Shown: positions 7,673 to 12,531 of the stretch, piece after piece
Position numbering within the stretch: the first letter of the stretch is position 1
Layout of the letters: the number at the start of each line of letters is the position of its first letter
Assembly: GCA_026991005.1 (NCBI GenBank)
Contig: JALXCH010000516.1
Location: 1-12,531 of the forward strand
From: Calditrichia bacterium
GTDB lineage: Bacteria; Calditrichota; Calditrichia; RBG-13-44-9
Reading direction: 5' to 3'
DNA: 12,531 bases
The notes under the pieces: generated by a model
Told to the model about the DNA's origin: nothing
Databases searched by the model: none
What the model saw: only the letters and a program-made list of their open reading frames with translations
Made by a program: the position numbers and the translations under genes

Positions 7673-8252
7673 GCAACAACTCTTTTTCACTAAAAATTTC
7701 TGCAGAGAATATGTAAATTTCGGTCTCCGGATCCTTCCAGGCATCGGGAGGTAGCCCCGCTTTCAGGCAAGTTTGGCGCAGGAATTCTTCCCGATTCCAA
7801 TTCCATTCGGTGGCCACCTGCGGCAAAAGCAGCCCTCGATGAAATCCCCGCTGCATGATTAACCCATGCTTACCAATCACGATTTCATCGATGCTTTCAA
7901 TTTTCTTTAAGGGGGAAAGGACGGAAATTTCAATATCTAGATCCGGAACCTCCGAGAGTTCTACCGGGGGAAAACGGGGATCTTCGAAAGCGGCGGCTTT
8001 GGCCATATCCATAACCGCCTGGTACAGGGGTTTAATTCCTTCCACATACCCAATGCATCCACGCAATTCCCCAAATTTGTGAAGGGTTACAAATACTCCG
8101 AATTTTTCCTGCACTTTGGGAGAAATAGGTTTGGTTTCGGGATTGCGATGATATTTCAATTGGGTTTCTATGGTCTCTCGCGCCAGTTTTAATAAGTAGA
8201 TTTTTTCTTCCCGATTTAACCCCACAATCGGTTCGCCCACGTTGCCTGCCAT
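7662..8252 (-). CDS. AMMECR1 domain protein (AmmeMemoRadiSam protein A type)
   Basis: A 196-residue AMMECR1-domain protein. The invariant motif LRGCIG is at residues 63-68, with typical flanks: FGVFVTLHKFGELRGCIGYV and, after it, AAAFEDPRFPPVELSEVPDLDIEISVLSP in successive blocks, then HGLIMQRGFHRGLLLPQVA. The domain's activity is unknown; it forms a partly conserved set with MEMO and radical SAM proteins. The start was set by the ribosome-binding site AAGGAGGAG six bases before this ATG. Upstream in-frame ATG codons at 8318 and 8270 would add 22 or 6 residues, the longer one looking like a signal peptide (ILAFIIIIGAI), but 8318 has no clear ribosome-binding site. It begins a run with the 59-residue membrane protein and lemA, under a promoter near 8380. 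Confidence 0.9.
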   Translation of the reverse strand: MAGNVGEPIVGLNREEKIYLLKLARETIETQLKYHRNPETKPISPKVQEKFGVFVTLHKFGELRGCIGYVEGIKPLYQAVMDMAKAAAFEDPRFPPVELSEVPDLDIEISVLSPLKKIESIDEIVIGKHGLIMQRGFHRGLLLPQVATEWNWNREEFLRQTCLKAGLPPDAWKDPETEIYIFSAEIFSEKELLHGE

Positions 8253-8258
8253 AGCAAA

Positions 8259-8267
8259 CTCCTCCTT
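8259..8267 (-). promoter_or_regulatory. Strong ribosome-binding site deciding the AMMECR1 start
   Basis: On the - strand AAGGAGGAG is followed by TTTGCT and ATG at 8252. It is the best Shine-Dalgarno site on this strand of the window. It would lie inside the coding region if translation began at 8318, so it argues for a cytoplasmic, 196-residue protein without signal peptide. Confidence 0.75.
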
Positions 8268-8335
8268 CATTGTAATCGCTCCAATGATTATAATAAATGC
8301 CAAAATCAAGCGTTTCATTACTCAACCAATGTTTT

Positions 8336-8355
8336 TCATTTCATTTCATTTCATT
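8336..8355. repeat. Four perfect TCATT pentanucleotide repeats
   Basis: TCATT occurs four times in a row, then TCTTG. On the - strand (AATGA)n falls at the very start of the predicted leader of the AMMECR1 transcript, just downstream of its -10 box. Copy number changes would alter leader length only. Confidence 0.7.
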
Positions 8356-8363
8356 TCTTGATG

Positions 8364-8392
8364 AGTTTACAATTTTCAAAGAAAAAAGTCAA
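8364..8392 (-). promoter_or_regulatory. Candidate sigma70-type promoter of the AMMECR1-lemA run
   Basis: On the - strand TTGACT (8392-8387), 17 bases, TAAACT (8369-8364). The -35 box matches the consensus at five of six positions, the -10 box at four, with ideal spacing. Transcription would start near 8357, leaving a leader of about 105 bases to the ATG at 8252. This is the best promoter candidate in the gap. Confidence 0.6.
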
Positions 8393-8652
8393 TTCACAAA
8401 ACCAACTATTCAGATAAATTTTTATTTAAACCAGAGCGAAATCCGGCAATGTTGCCCACACCATCCATTGCAAAACCCTACCATTACCCTTTCGATTGGG
8501 CGCAGAATATGCATAAAAGAATTTCTAATTAATTCTTTGGAATATACCAATAGCCTACATTGAAGATATTTCAAAAATACGCAAATCTATTTAATAAAAT
8601 CATATCGGAGGAAGATTTGTTCCGTGCTAAAGGAGGCTTATTCTCATAAAAT

Positions 8653-9486
8653 TCAATAAATCACCGCAGCCAGATATCCGCTCACATCATTGCGGCAACC
8701 GGTAACATCACAGGTATTGCGGTAAAGAATGACTTTGCTCTGGTTGGCCCCAACCAGATGCCCAATTTTCATCACCGTATAAACCGCCGATAAACTGCAC
8801 ATCTCGACCCGTTTTTCGGTCACATCTTCTACCAGACGGTTCTCATCAAACACCTCGATGTCGTTTATCACCAACTGATCCAGCATTCGGGCTTCCGAAT
8901 AGGAACGTTGTCGGGATAAATTCGTTATGGCAATAAACAGGGTATCATCCAGCGGAAGTACCCGGGAAAGGATTTTCCAGAGGACGTTACGAAACTGCTC
9001 CTTTTCCTCTCCAAACACGATGGGGATAATGGGTATTTTCCCCATAATCCATTGCAGAAACGGCAAAACCGTTTCGATGGCGTATTCTTCTGATTCATGT
9101 CCCTGGTGAGCAATTTGGATTTGAGTATTCAAGGTAGCGATTAAACGGGCGTACTGGTGGTCTATTTCCGAGATTCCCAAAGCCGTGCGATAGGCATCGC
9201 CCTCAAAAATGGAGATAAATGGAAATTTTCTATGATGGGCAGTGGTAAGCAGCACAGCCCGTTTAAAATGGAAATCAATAATCTGGCGGAAGGCGCGGGC
9301 GGCCACCCCACCCGAAAGCGTCCAGGCATCATGGGGGACAATCAGTGCACGGGCGGGTCGGGGAAGATTCACGACCGGAGAGGCTTCCAGCAGCAGACTC
9401 AGTTCCCGTTCCAGACTCACTTTATCGCGAGGGTAATAACGACCCGCGGCAGCCATTTCCCGAATATTTTTTCCGTTCTTTTCCAT
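8653..9486 (-). CDS. Divergent MEMO-family protein (AmmeMemoRadiSam protein B type)
   Basis: A MEMO-like protein of 277 residues from this ATG (283 from a GTG at 9504; neither start has a good ribosome-binding site). The ATG is preferred because family members begin close to the 'IRe.a.aGrfYP' block, here NIREMAAAGRYYP. Numbering from the GTG, the metal-site residues of human MEMO1 have counterparts: H58 in ALIVPHDAW, H90 in TTAHH (the same 32-residue spacing as H49 and H81) and C236 in VEMCSLSAVY. The region HESEEYAIETVLPFLQW also fits. However, the usual PHAGY is PHDAW, and the usual SDxSH block reads TNLSR, so one His ligand is lost. The fold is that of nonheme-iron dioxygenase relatives; the activity is unknown. 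It has its own promoter and lies upstream of AMMECR1 on the same strand. Confidence 0.85.
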   Translation of the reverse strand: MEKNGKNIREMAAAGRYYPRDKVSLERELSLLLEASPVVNLPRPARALIVPHDAWTLSGGVAARAFRQIIDFHFKRAVLLTTAHHRKFPFISIFEGDAYRTALGISEIDHQYARLIATLNTQIQIAHQGHESEEYAIETVLPFLQWIMGKIPIIPIVFGEEKEQFRNVLWKILSRVLPLDDTLFIAITNLSRQRSYSEARMLDQLVINDIEVFDENRLVEDVTEKRVEMCSLSAVYTVMKIGHLVGANQSKVILYRNTCDVTGCRNDVSGYLAAVIY

Positions 9487-9526
9487 AGGTAAACCAATTT
9501 TCACCAGGACTTTAAATATAATAACA

Positions 9527-9555
9527 ATTATCGATGTTTTAAACGAATAATTGAA
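9527..9555 (-). promoter_or_regulatory. Candidate promoter of the MEMO gene
   Basis: On the - strand TTCAAT (9555-9550), 17 bases, GATAAT (9532-9527). The -10 box matches the consensus at five of six positions; the -35 box is moderate. Transcription would start near 9520, about 35 bases before the ATG at 9486. Confidence 0.5.
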
Positions 9556-9576
9556 TGTGAAAAATTCTTTAAACCT

Positions 9577-9594
9577 ACTTTACTTCAGTAAAGT
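9577..9594. promoter_or_regulatory. Perfect palindrome, possible operator
   Basis: ACTTTACTTCAGTAAAGT is two 8-base arms around TC. It lies between the MEMO promoter and the tRNA-Ser locus, some 60-75 bases upstream of the predicted MEMO transcription start, where an activator or dimeric regulator could bind. No T run follows, so it is not a terminator. The regulator is unknown. Confidence 0.45.
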
Positions 9595-9656
9595 GAATTA
9601 ATTTTTCGCTTTTTTCAATTCTATATGTTTTTTTTACGTGAAAAATGCTTTTAAAA

Positions 9657-9686
9657 TTGCACTTGATTTGTTGTCTTTCCTATCGT
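9657..9686 (+). promoter_or_regulatory. Possible promoter of the tRNA-Ser repeat locus
   Basis: TTGCAC (9657-9662), 18 bases, TATCGT (9681-9686), followed by a G/C-containing stretch before the first repeat unit at 9707. Both boxes are mediocre. If right, all four repeat units and the tRNA are in one transcript of about 540 bases. Confidence 0.3.
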
Positions 9687-9706
9687 ATTTTTGGCGCAAT
9701 ACGATT

Positions 9707-9809
9707 GGAGAGGTGGCCGAGCTGGCTGAATCCCGCAGCGGCGGGATGCTAAGCGAGTGTGAACTAGAAAACGGTTTTTGAGTTAACTGACAGATCAAAA
9801 AAAAAATTC
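9707..9809 (+). pseudogene. tRNA-Ser-derived unit 1
   Basis: Hairpin TCCCGC (9731-9736), AGCG, GCGGGA (9741-9746). The tRNA 5' acceptor strand and D-arm 5' half are intact; T arm and 3' acceptor strand are missing, so it cannot fold as a tRNA. Its tail has the longest A run of the four (about ten A near 9800). Confidence 0.85.
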
Positions 9810-9910
9810 GGAGAGGTGGCCGAGCTGGCTGAATCCCGCCACGGCGGGATGCTAAGAGAATGTGATCTAAAAAAGGTTTTTGAGTTATTTGGCGAATTGA
9901 AAGAAAATTC
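9810..9910 (+). pseudogene. tRNA-Ser-derived unit 2
   Basis: Hairpin stem as in unit 1 but loop CACG (9840-9843). The anticodon-side stretch reads TGCTAAGAGAATGTG, with two changes from the tRNA. It lacks the T arm and 3' acceptor strand. Confidence 0.85.
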
Positions 9911-10010
9911 GGAGAGGTGGCCGAGCTGGCTGAATCCCGCAGCGGTGGGATGCTAAGCGAGTGTGATCTAAAAAACCTTTTTGAGTTACCTGGTAAATTG
10001 AAATAAATTC
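9911..10010 (+). pseudogene. tRNA-Ser-derived unit 3
   Basis: The 3' hairpin arm is GTGGGA (9945-9950), a C-to-T change that keeps pairing as a G-U wobble. In the tail the A run and T run flank CC where unit 2 has GG. It lacks the T arm and 3' acceptor strand. Confidence 0.85.
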
Positions 10011-10109
10011 GGAGAGGTGGCCGAGAGGGCTGAATCCCGCAGCGGCGGGATGCTAAGCGAGTGTAGATTAAAAAAAGTTTTGAGTTACCTGGCAAATTGA
10101 AAGAAACTC
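10011..10109 (+). pseudogene. tRNA-Ser-derived unit 4
   Basis: The D arm reads CCGAGAGGGCTGAA where the other units and the tRNA have CCGAGCTGGCTGAA. Hairpin TCCCGC (10035-10040), AGCG, GCGGGA (10045-10050). The tail GAGTT...AACTC can pair with itself. It ends directly at the functional tRNA. Confidence 0.85.
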
Positions 10110-10201
10110 GGAGAGGTGGCCGAGCTGGCTGAAGGCGCTCGCCTGCTAAGCGAGTGTGGCAGCAAAAACTGCCACCGAGGGTTCGAATCCCTCCCTCTCC
10201 G
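10110..10201 (+). tRNA. tRNA-Ser(GCU)
   Basis: A complete class II tRNA. Acceptor stem GGAGAGG (10110-10116) pairs with CCTCTCC (10194-10200), discriminator G at 10201. Anticodon stem CTCGC/GCGAG encloses loop CTGCTAA with anticodon GCT (10145-10147), reading AGC/AGU codons. A long variable arm GTGGCAG/CTGCCAC with an A-rich loop, as in serine tRNAs, is followed by T arm GAGGG-TTCGAAT-CCCTC. CCA is not encoded (CTA follows), so it must be added after transcription. It is the last member of a tandem series whose four upstream members are broken. Confidence 0.97.
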
Positions 10202-10207
10202 CTATCA

Positions 10208-10239
10208 GGCTGATTAATTCACATTAATCAGCCTTTTTT
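10208..10239 (+). terminator. Intrinsic terminator after tRNA-Ser
   Basis: GGCTGATTAA (10208-10217), loop TTCACA, TTAATCAGCC (10224-10233), then six T. A perfect 10-bp stem seven bases after the tRNA. Confidence 0.92.
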
Positions 10240-10299
10240 ATTTACCTGAATTTATTTGCTATCTATGAGCCTTGTCTCTAAACAAACTATTTTTAAACA

Positions 10300-11598
10300 T
10301 CAAATTTCCCGTTCCGAGAAATTTTCCAGAATCTCTACTACCCGTTCCAGAAAACGCCCACCCAATTCACCATCCACAATCCGATGATCGAACGAGAGAG
10401 AGAGGTAAGCCATGGAACGAACAGCGATGGAATCGCCCATCTCGCTTTCGATAACCACGGGACGTTTTTTAATGGCGCCAATCCCCAGAATTCCCACATT
10501 GGGCTGATTGATAATGGGCAGACCAAAAATATTTCCGAACACCCCGTAATTGGTCACCGAAAAGGTAGAACCTTCGATGTCCCGCAATTGCAGTTTATTG
10601 GTTCGGGCACGCTGCACCAGGTCGTTCAGTGCCCGGGCAATTCCGCGTAAATTTAACCCTTCTGCCTGACGAATTACCGGCACAATCAGTCCCCGCGGCG
10701 AGGCAACCGCTACGCCCAAATTCACATGGCGATGGAGGATCATATTTTCTCCATCCACCGAGGCATTCATCCGCGGGAACTCCTGCAATGCTTTCACCAC
10801 CGCATATAAAATAAAAGGTGTGACGGTGAGCTTAAATCCTTCCTGTTCCAGAAAAGCGGGACGATGCTGCTGCATTATCTTCAGCACCTGTGTCATATCG
10901 CATTCCGAAACGGAATAGACGTGGGCGGAAGTATCCAGACTCAACCGCATGTGTTTGGCCATACTGCGGAGGACTGAATCCATGGGCACCACTTTTACCT
11001 CTTCGCCGGGCGCAAACATCGGTTCCACAGGTTGCTCCGGTGCTTTGGTCACCTCGGCTTTACGTTTCTGAATATAGCTTAACAAATCTTTTTTGGTCAC
11101 CCGACCATTCATTCCGGTACCGGGAATCGTTTCCAGTTCTTCCATGGAGATTCCTTCCTGTCGGGCGATATTGAGTACCAGGGGAGAATAGAATCGTCCT
11201 TCGGTACGGCGTTTTTTTGCCGGTGATTCGATGGGTTCTGCCGGCGGTGGCGCAGCTTCCGATGGAGTTGGAGGTGAAGTGATTTTTTCTTCTGGTAATG
11301 TCTCGGAAACGGGCGCAGATGCTTCCGCTGCGGACTCTTCCTCCGCACCGGCTTCCCCTTCCGTACGGATGCGAGCAATGACCGATTCCACCTCCACTGT
11401 CTCGTTCTCCTTGGCTAAAATTTCTTCCAGAACCCCGCTCACAGGACTGGGAATTTCCGAATCCACTTTATCGGTCGATACCTCCAGAAGGGTTTCATCT
11501 TTTTCCACCGCATCCCCCACCTGCTTGTACCATTTGATAATGGTTCCTTCCGTCAGGCTCTCGCCCAGTTTGGGCATTTTTACATCAACAACCATCAT
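10300..11598 (-). CDS. 2-oxoacid dehydrogenase E2 component (dihydrolipoyl acyltransferase)
   Basis: A 432-residue E2 subunit of a pyruvate or branched-chain 2-oxoacid dehydrogenase complex. It transfers the acyl group from the lipoyl arm to CoA and forms the complex core. Order of domains: one lipoyl domain (1-80) with the lipoylated K44 in STDKVDSE; an Ala/Pro/Glu-rich linker (81-130); a peripheral subunit-binding domain (about 136-176, YSPLVLNIARQEGI to GRVTKKDLL); a second linker; and the catalytic domain (about 200-430) with SFDHRIVDG, where H405 and D409 are catalytic. Two ATG codons stand in tandem at 11598 and 11595; GGAGA is three or six bases upstream, so the second ATG is equally possible. 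It lies 216 bases after the E1beta gene on the same strand, a gap with AT-rich 9-base repeats (11654-11680) and no clear terminator. Confidence 0.95.
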   Translation of the reverse strand: MMVVDVKMPKLGESLTEGTIIKWYKQVGDAVEKDETLLEVSTDKVDSEIPSPVSGVLEEILAKENETVEVESVIARIRTEGEAGAEEESAAEASAPVSETLPEEKITSPPTPSEAAPPPAEPIESPAKKRRTEGRFYSPLVLNIARQEGISMEELETIPGTGMNGRVTKKDLLSYIQKRKAEVTKAPEQPVEPMFAPGEEVKVVPMDSVLRSMAKHMRLSLDTSAHVYSVSECDMTQVLKIMQQHRPAFLEQEGFKLTVTPFILYAVVKALQEFPRMNASVDGENMILHRHVNLGVAVASPRGLIVPVIRQAEGLNLRGIARALNDLVQRARTNKLQLRDIEGSTFSVTNYGVFGNIFGLPIINQPNVGILGIGAIKKRPVVIESEMGDSIAVRSMAYLSLSFDHRIVDGELGGRFLERVVEILENFSEREI

Positions 11599-11814
11599 TT
11601 ATCTCCAGAATTTTCTTACCTGTTCATTGAAAAACATTCGATTAAATTTTTTCTAAAATTATTAAAATTATTGAATTATCGGTACGCATTCTTTCCCGAT
11701 TTTACCTGGTTTGGTCGTCAACCAATTCATTCCTTTTTGTTCCACCACTCCCCTATCCCTTCACTGATTTACCACTTTTGCTTTCCCCAATAATATGGGT
11801 TTCAAGAATGTCAT

Positions 11815-12531
11815 TTAGTAGAGCAACAGTTCCTTTAACGATTTCGCAATACGTGCCGGGGAGGGCAGTACATAATTTTCCAGACCGCTATTGTAGGGGA
11901 TATGTGCATCGTGGGCAGCCACTCGCATCACGGGACCATCCAGATATTCAAACGCATCGCGGGCAATGCGCGCCGCAATTTCGGCTCCAAAACCACCGGT
12001 TAAATTTTCTTCGTGCACCACCAGCACCTTCCCGGTTTTGCGTACCGAATTCAGAATAGTCTCCATATCCAGAGGAATCATGGTACGCAGGTCAATAATT
12101 TCCACTGAAGGATTCAATTCACCCAGCATTTTTACCGCTTCGATGGAACGCTGCACCTGCATCCCCCAGGTAACGATGGTGGCATCTTCCCCTTCCCGTA
12201 CCACCTGGGCATATCCCAGAGGAAGGAGGTAATCCGCATCCGGTTCCGGGCGGGCAGCAAACGATTGGCGATACAACCCTTTATGTTCCAAAAAAATAAC
12301 CGGATCTTCCCCTCGAATGGCCGCTTTGAGCAACCCTTTAGCATCCGCCGCATTACTGGGATACACCACCTTCAGTCCCGGGATGTGCGAGAAGAAAGCT
12401 TCGGCATTCTGACTGTGGTACAATCCGCCGTGAATGTATCCCCCAACAGGAGTGCGAATAACTACCGGCGCTTTCCAGGTTCCATTAGAGCGGTAATAAA
12501 TTGCAGCCAGCTCGTTGCGAATTTGCATGAA
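11815..12531 (-). CDS. 2-oxoacid dehydrogenase E1 beta subunit, N-terminus outside window
   Basis: The frame runs to the window's right edge (a Phe codon precedes the first visible ATG at 12528), so the gene is cut and that Met is probably internal. About 238 residues are visible. First comes the end of the pyrimidine-binding transketolase domain (VVIRTPVGGYIHGG, HSQNAEAFFSHIPGLKVVYPS, AADAKGLLKAAI, DPVIFLEHKGLYR), then the C-terminal domain (ATIVTWGMQVQRSIEA, VEIIDLRTMIPLD, KVLVVHEENLTGGFGAEIAARI). E1beta, with E1alpha, decarboxylates the 2-oxoacid with thiamine diphosphate and loads the lipoyl arm of E2. A separate E1beta has about 325 residues, so some 85 would be missing; an E1alpha-E1beta fusion is also possible. 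The E2 gene follows on the same strand, as in many such operons. Confidence 0.93.
   Translation of the reverse strand, partial: FMQIRNELAAIYYRSNGTWKAPVVIRTPVGGYIHGGLYHSQNAEAFFSHIPGLKVVYPSNAADAKGLLKAAIRGEDPVIFLEHKGLYRQSFAARPEPDADYLLPLGYAQVVREGEDATIVTWGMQVQRSIEAVKMLGELNPSVEIIDLRTMIPLDMETILNSVRKTGKVLVVHEENLTGGFGAEIAARIARDAFEYLDGPVMRVAAHDAHIPYNSGLENYVLPSPARIAKSLKELLLY

Larger units (their letters stand above)
8253..8652. other. 400-base gap between MEMO and AMMECR1 genes
   Basis: No radical SAM gene or other credible gene lies here. It holds the AMMECR1 leader, the TCATT repeat and the promoter at 8364-8392. Further right, AAAGAATT (8516-8523) and AATTCTTT (8531-8538) form an 8-bp AT hairpin that could weakly end the MEMO transcript, and ribosome-binding-like GGAGGAAG and AAAGGAGGC strings at about 8607-8637 (+) precede only 10- or 11-codon frames. 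A + strand frame at 8297-8563 is composed of low-complexity Phe/Ser/Gln residues and is not believed. Confidence 0.55.
9707..10109 (+). repeat. Four tandem tRNA-Ser-derived repeat units
   Basis: Units start at 9707, 9810, 9911 and 10011, with the intact tRNA-Ser starting at 10110; unit lengths are 103, 101, 100 and 99 bases. Each begins with the same 24 bases as the tRNA (GGAGAGGTGGCCGAGCTGG..., unit 4 reading GAGAGGG in the D arm). A 16-base hairpin TCCCGC-AGCG-GCGGGA follows, then the tRNA's TGCTAAGCGAGTGT (anticodon GCT onward), then an AT-rich tail with A run, T run, GAGTTA and AAATTGAAA. The tail ends in (A)AA(T/C)TC just before the next GGAGAGG. No CCTCTCC, TTCGAAT or long variable arm is present in the units. 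Confidence 0.95.

Noticed and set aside
8297..8563. 88-residue frame on the + strand in the MEMO-AMMECR1 gap
   Set aside because: Low-complexity composition, no ribosome-binding site, overlaps the promoter and repeat of the opposite strand.
8605..8652. Short peptide genes after GGAGGAAG and AAAGGAGGC on the + strand
   Set aside because: Only 10-11 codons from TTG or GTG starts before a stop; strings of this kind arise by chance and nothing follows on that strand.
9634..10095. 153-residue frame on the - strand across the repeat array
   Set aside because: Its protein is itself a repeat of Pro/Ser/Arg-rich segments produced by the tRNA-derived units read backwards; it has no ribosome-binding site or recognisable domain.
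9707..10109. Four additional functional tRNA-Ser genes
   Set aside because: None has a T arm, variable arm or 3' acceptor strand, and the anticodon stem 5' strand is replaced, so they cannot fold as tRNAs.
9707..10201. CRISPR array
   Set aside because: The roughly 100-base units are directly adjacent, share nearly their whole length with no unique spacers, and derive from the tRNA; no cas genes are near.
11599..11814. Promoter or terminator between E1beta and E2
   Set aside because: TTGACG and TAAAAT occur on the - strand but only 11 bases apart, and no hairpin with a T run was found; only AT-rich 9-base repeats at 11654-11680.

Overview
The window comes from a bacterial chromosome of moderate to low GC. 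It holds ordinary housekeeping genes, a partial insertion sequence and a tRNA locus with an unusual tandem repeat. The lineage cannot be fixed from sequence alone. The gene mix (2-oxoacid dehydrogenase E1beta/E2, LemA, AMMECR1 plus MEMO proteins, COG0402 deaminase, TPR lipoprotein with a bacterial lipobox) together with intergenic 'debris' words (CACAGA-type, GAGCGAAG-type and ATTTG-type degenerate repeats) resembles uncultivated or thermophilic FCB-type phyla such as Calditrichota/KSB1. This is a weak inference. The tRNA gene does not encode its CCA end.

Layout, left to right. Bases 1-1141 are the right part of an IS1182-family insertion sequence: a 5'-truncated transposase and a right end reading TTTTTACACAGCCTC. 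Bases 1142-1560 have no gene and carry hairpins and degenerate repeats. A flavin reductase-like protein follows (1561-2061, +). Next is a likely + strand operon: an MTA/SAH or 5'-deoxyadenosine deaminase-type amidohydrolase (2257-3564), a TPR lipoprotein (3592-4437) and an adenosine deaminase-family enzyme (4480-5508). A YbdK-type carboxylate-amine ligase (5604-6740) has its own candidate promoter. A terminator hairpin at 6739-6776 separates it from genes on the - strand.

Read in their own direction, the - strand genes begin with a MEMO-family protein (9486-8653). A 400-base stretch with a good sigma70-like promoter follows. Then come AMMECR1 (8252-7662), an overlapping 59-residue two-helix membrane protein (7672-7493) and LemA (7469-6864). 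MEMO and AMMECR1 are two of the three parts of the so-called AmmeMemoRadiSam system; no radical SAM gene lies in the window.

Bases 9707-10201 on the + strand form the most striking locus. Four tandem units of 99-103 bp each begin with the 5' part of tRNA-Ser, and they run directly into one intact tRNA-Ser(GCU), followed by a strong terminator. In each unit the 3' strand of the D stem and the 5' strand of the anticodon stem are replaced by the same small GC hairpin, and the variable arm, T arm and 3' acceptor strand are absent.

The right end holds the E2 acyltransferase (11598-10300, -) and the C-terminal part of the E1beta subunit (beyond the edge to 11815, -) of a branched-chain/pyruvate-type 2-oxoacid dehydrogenase complex.
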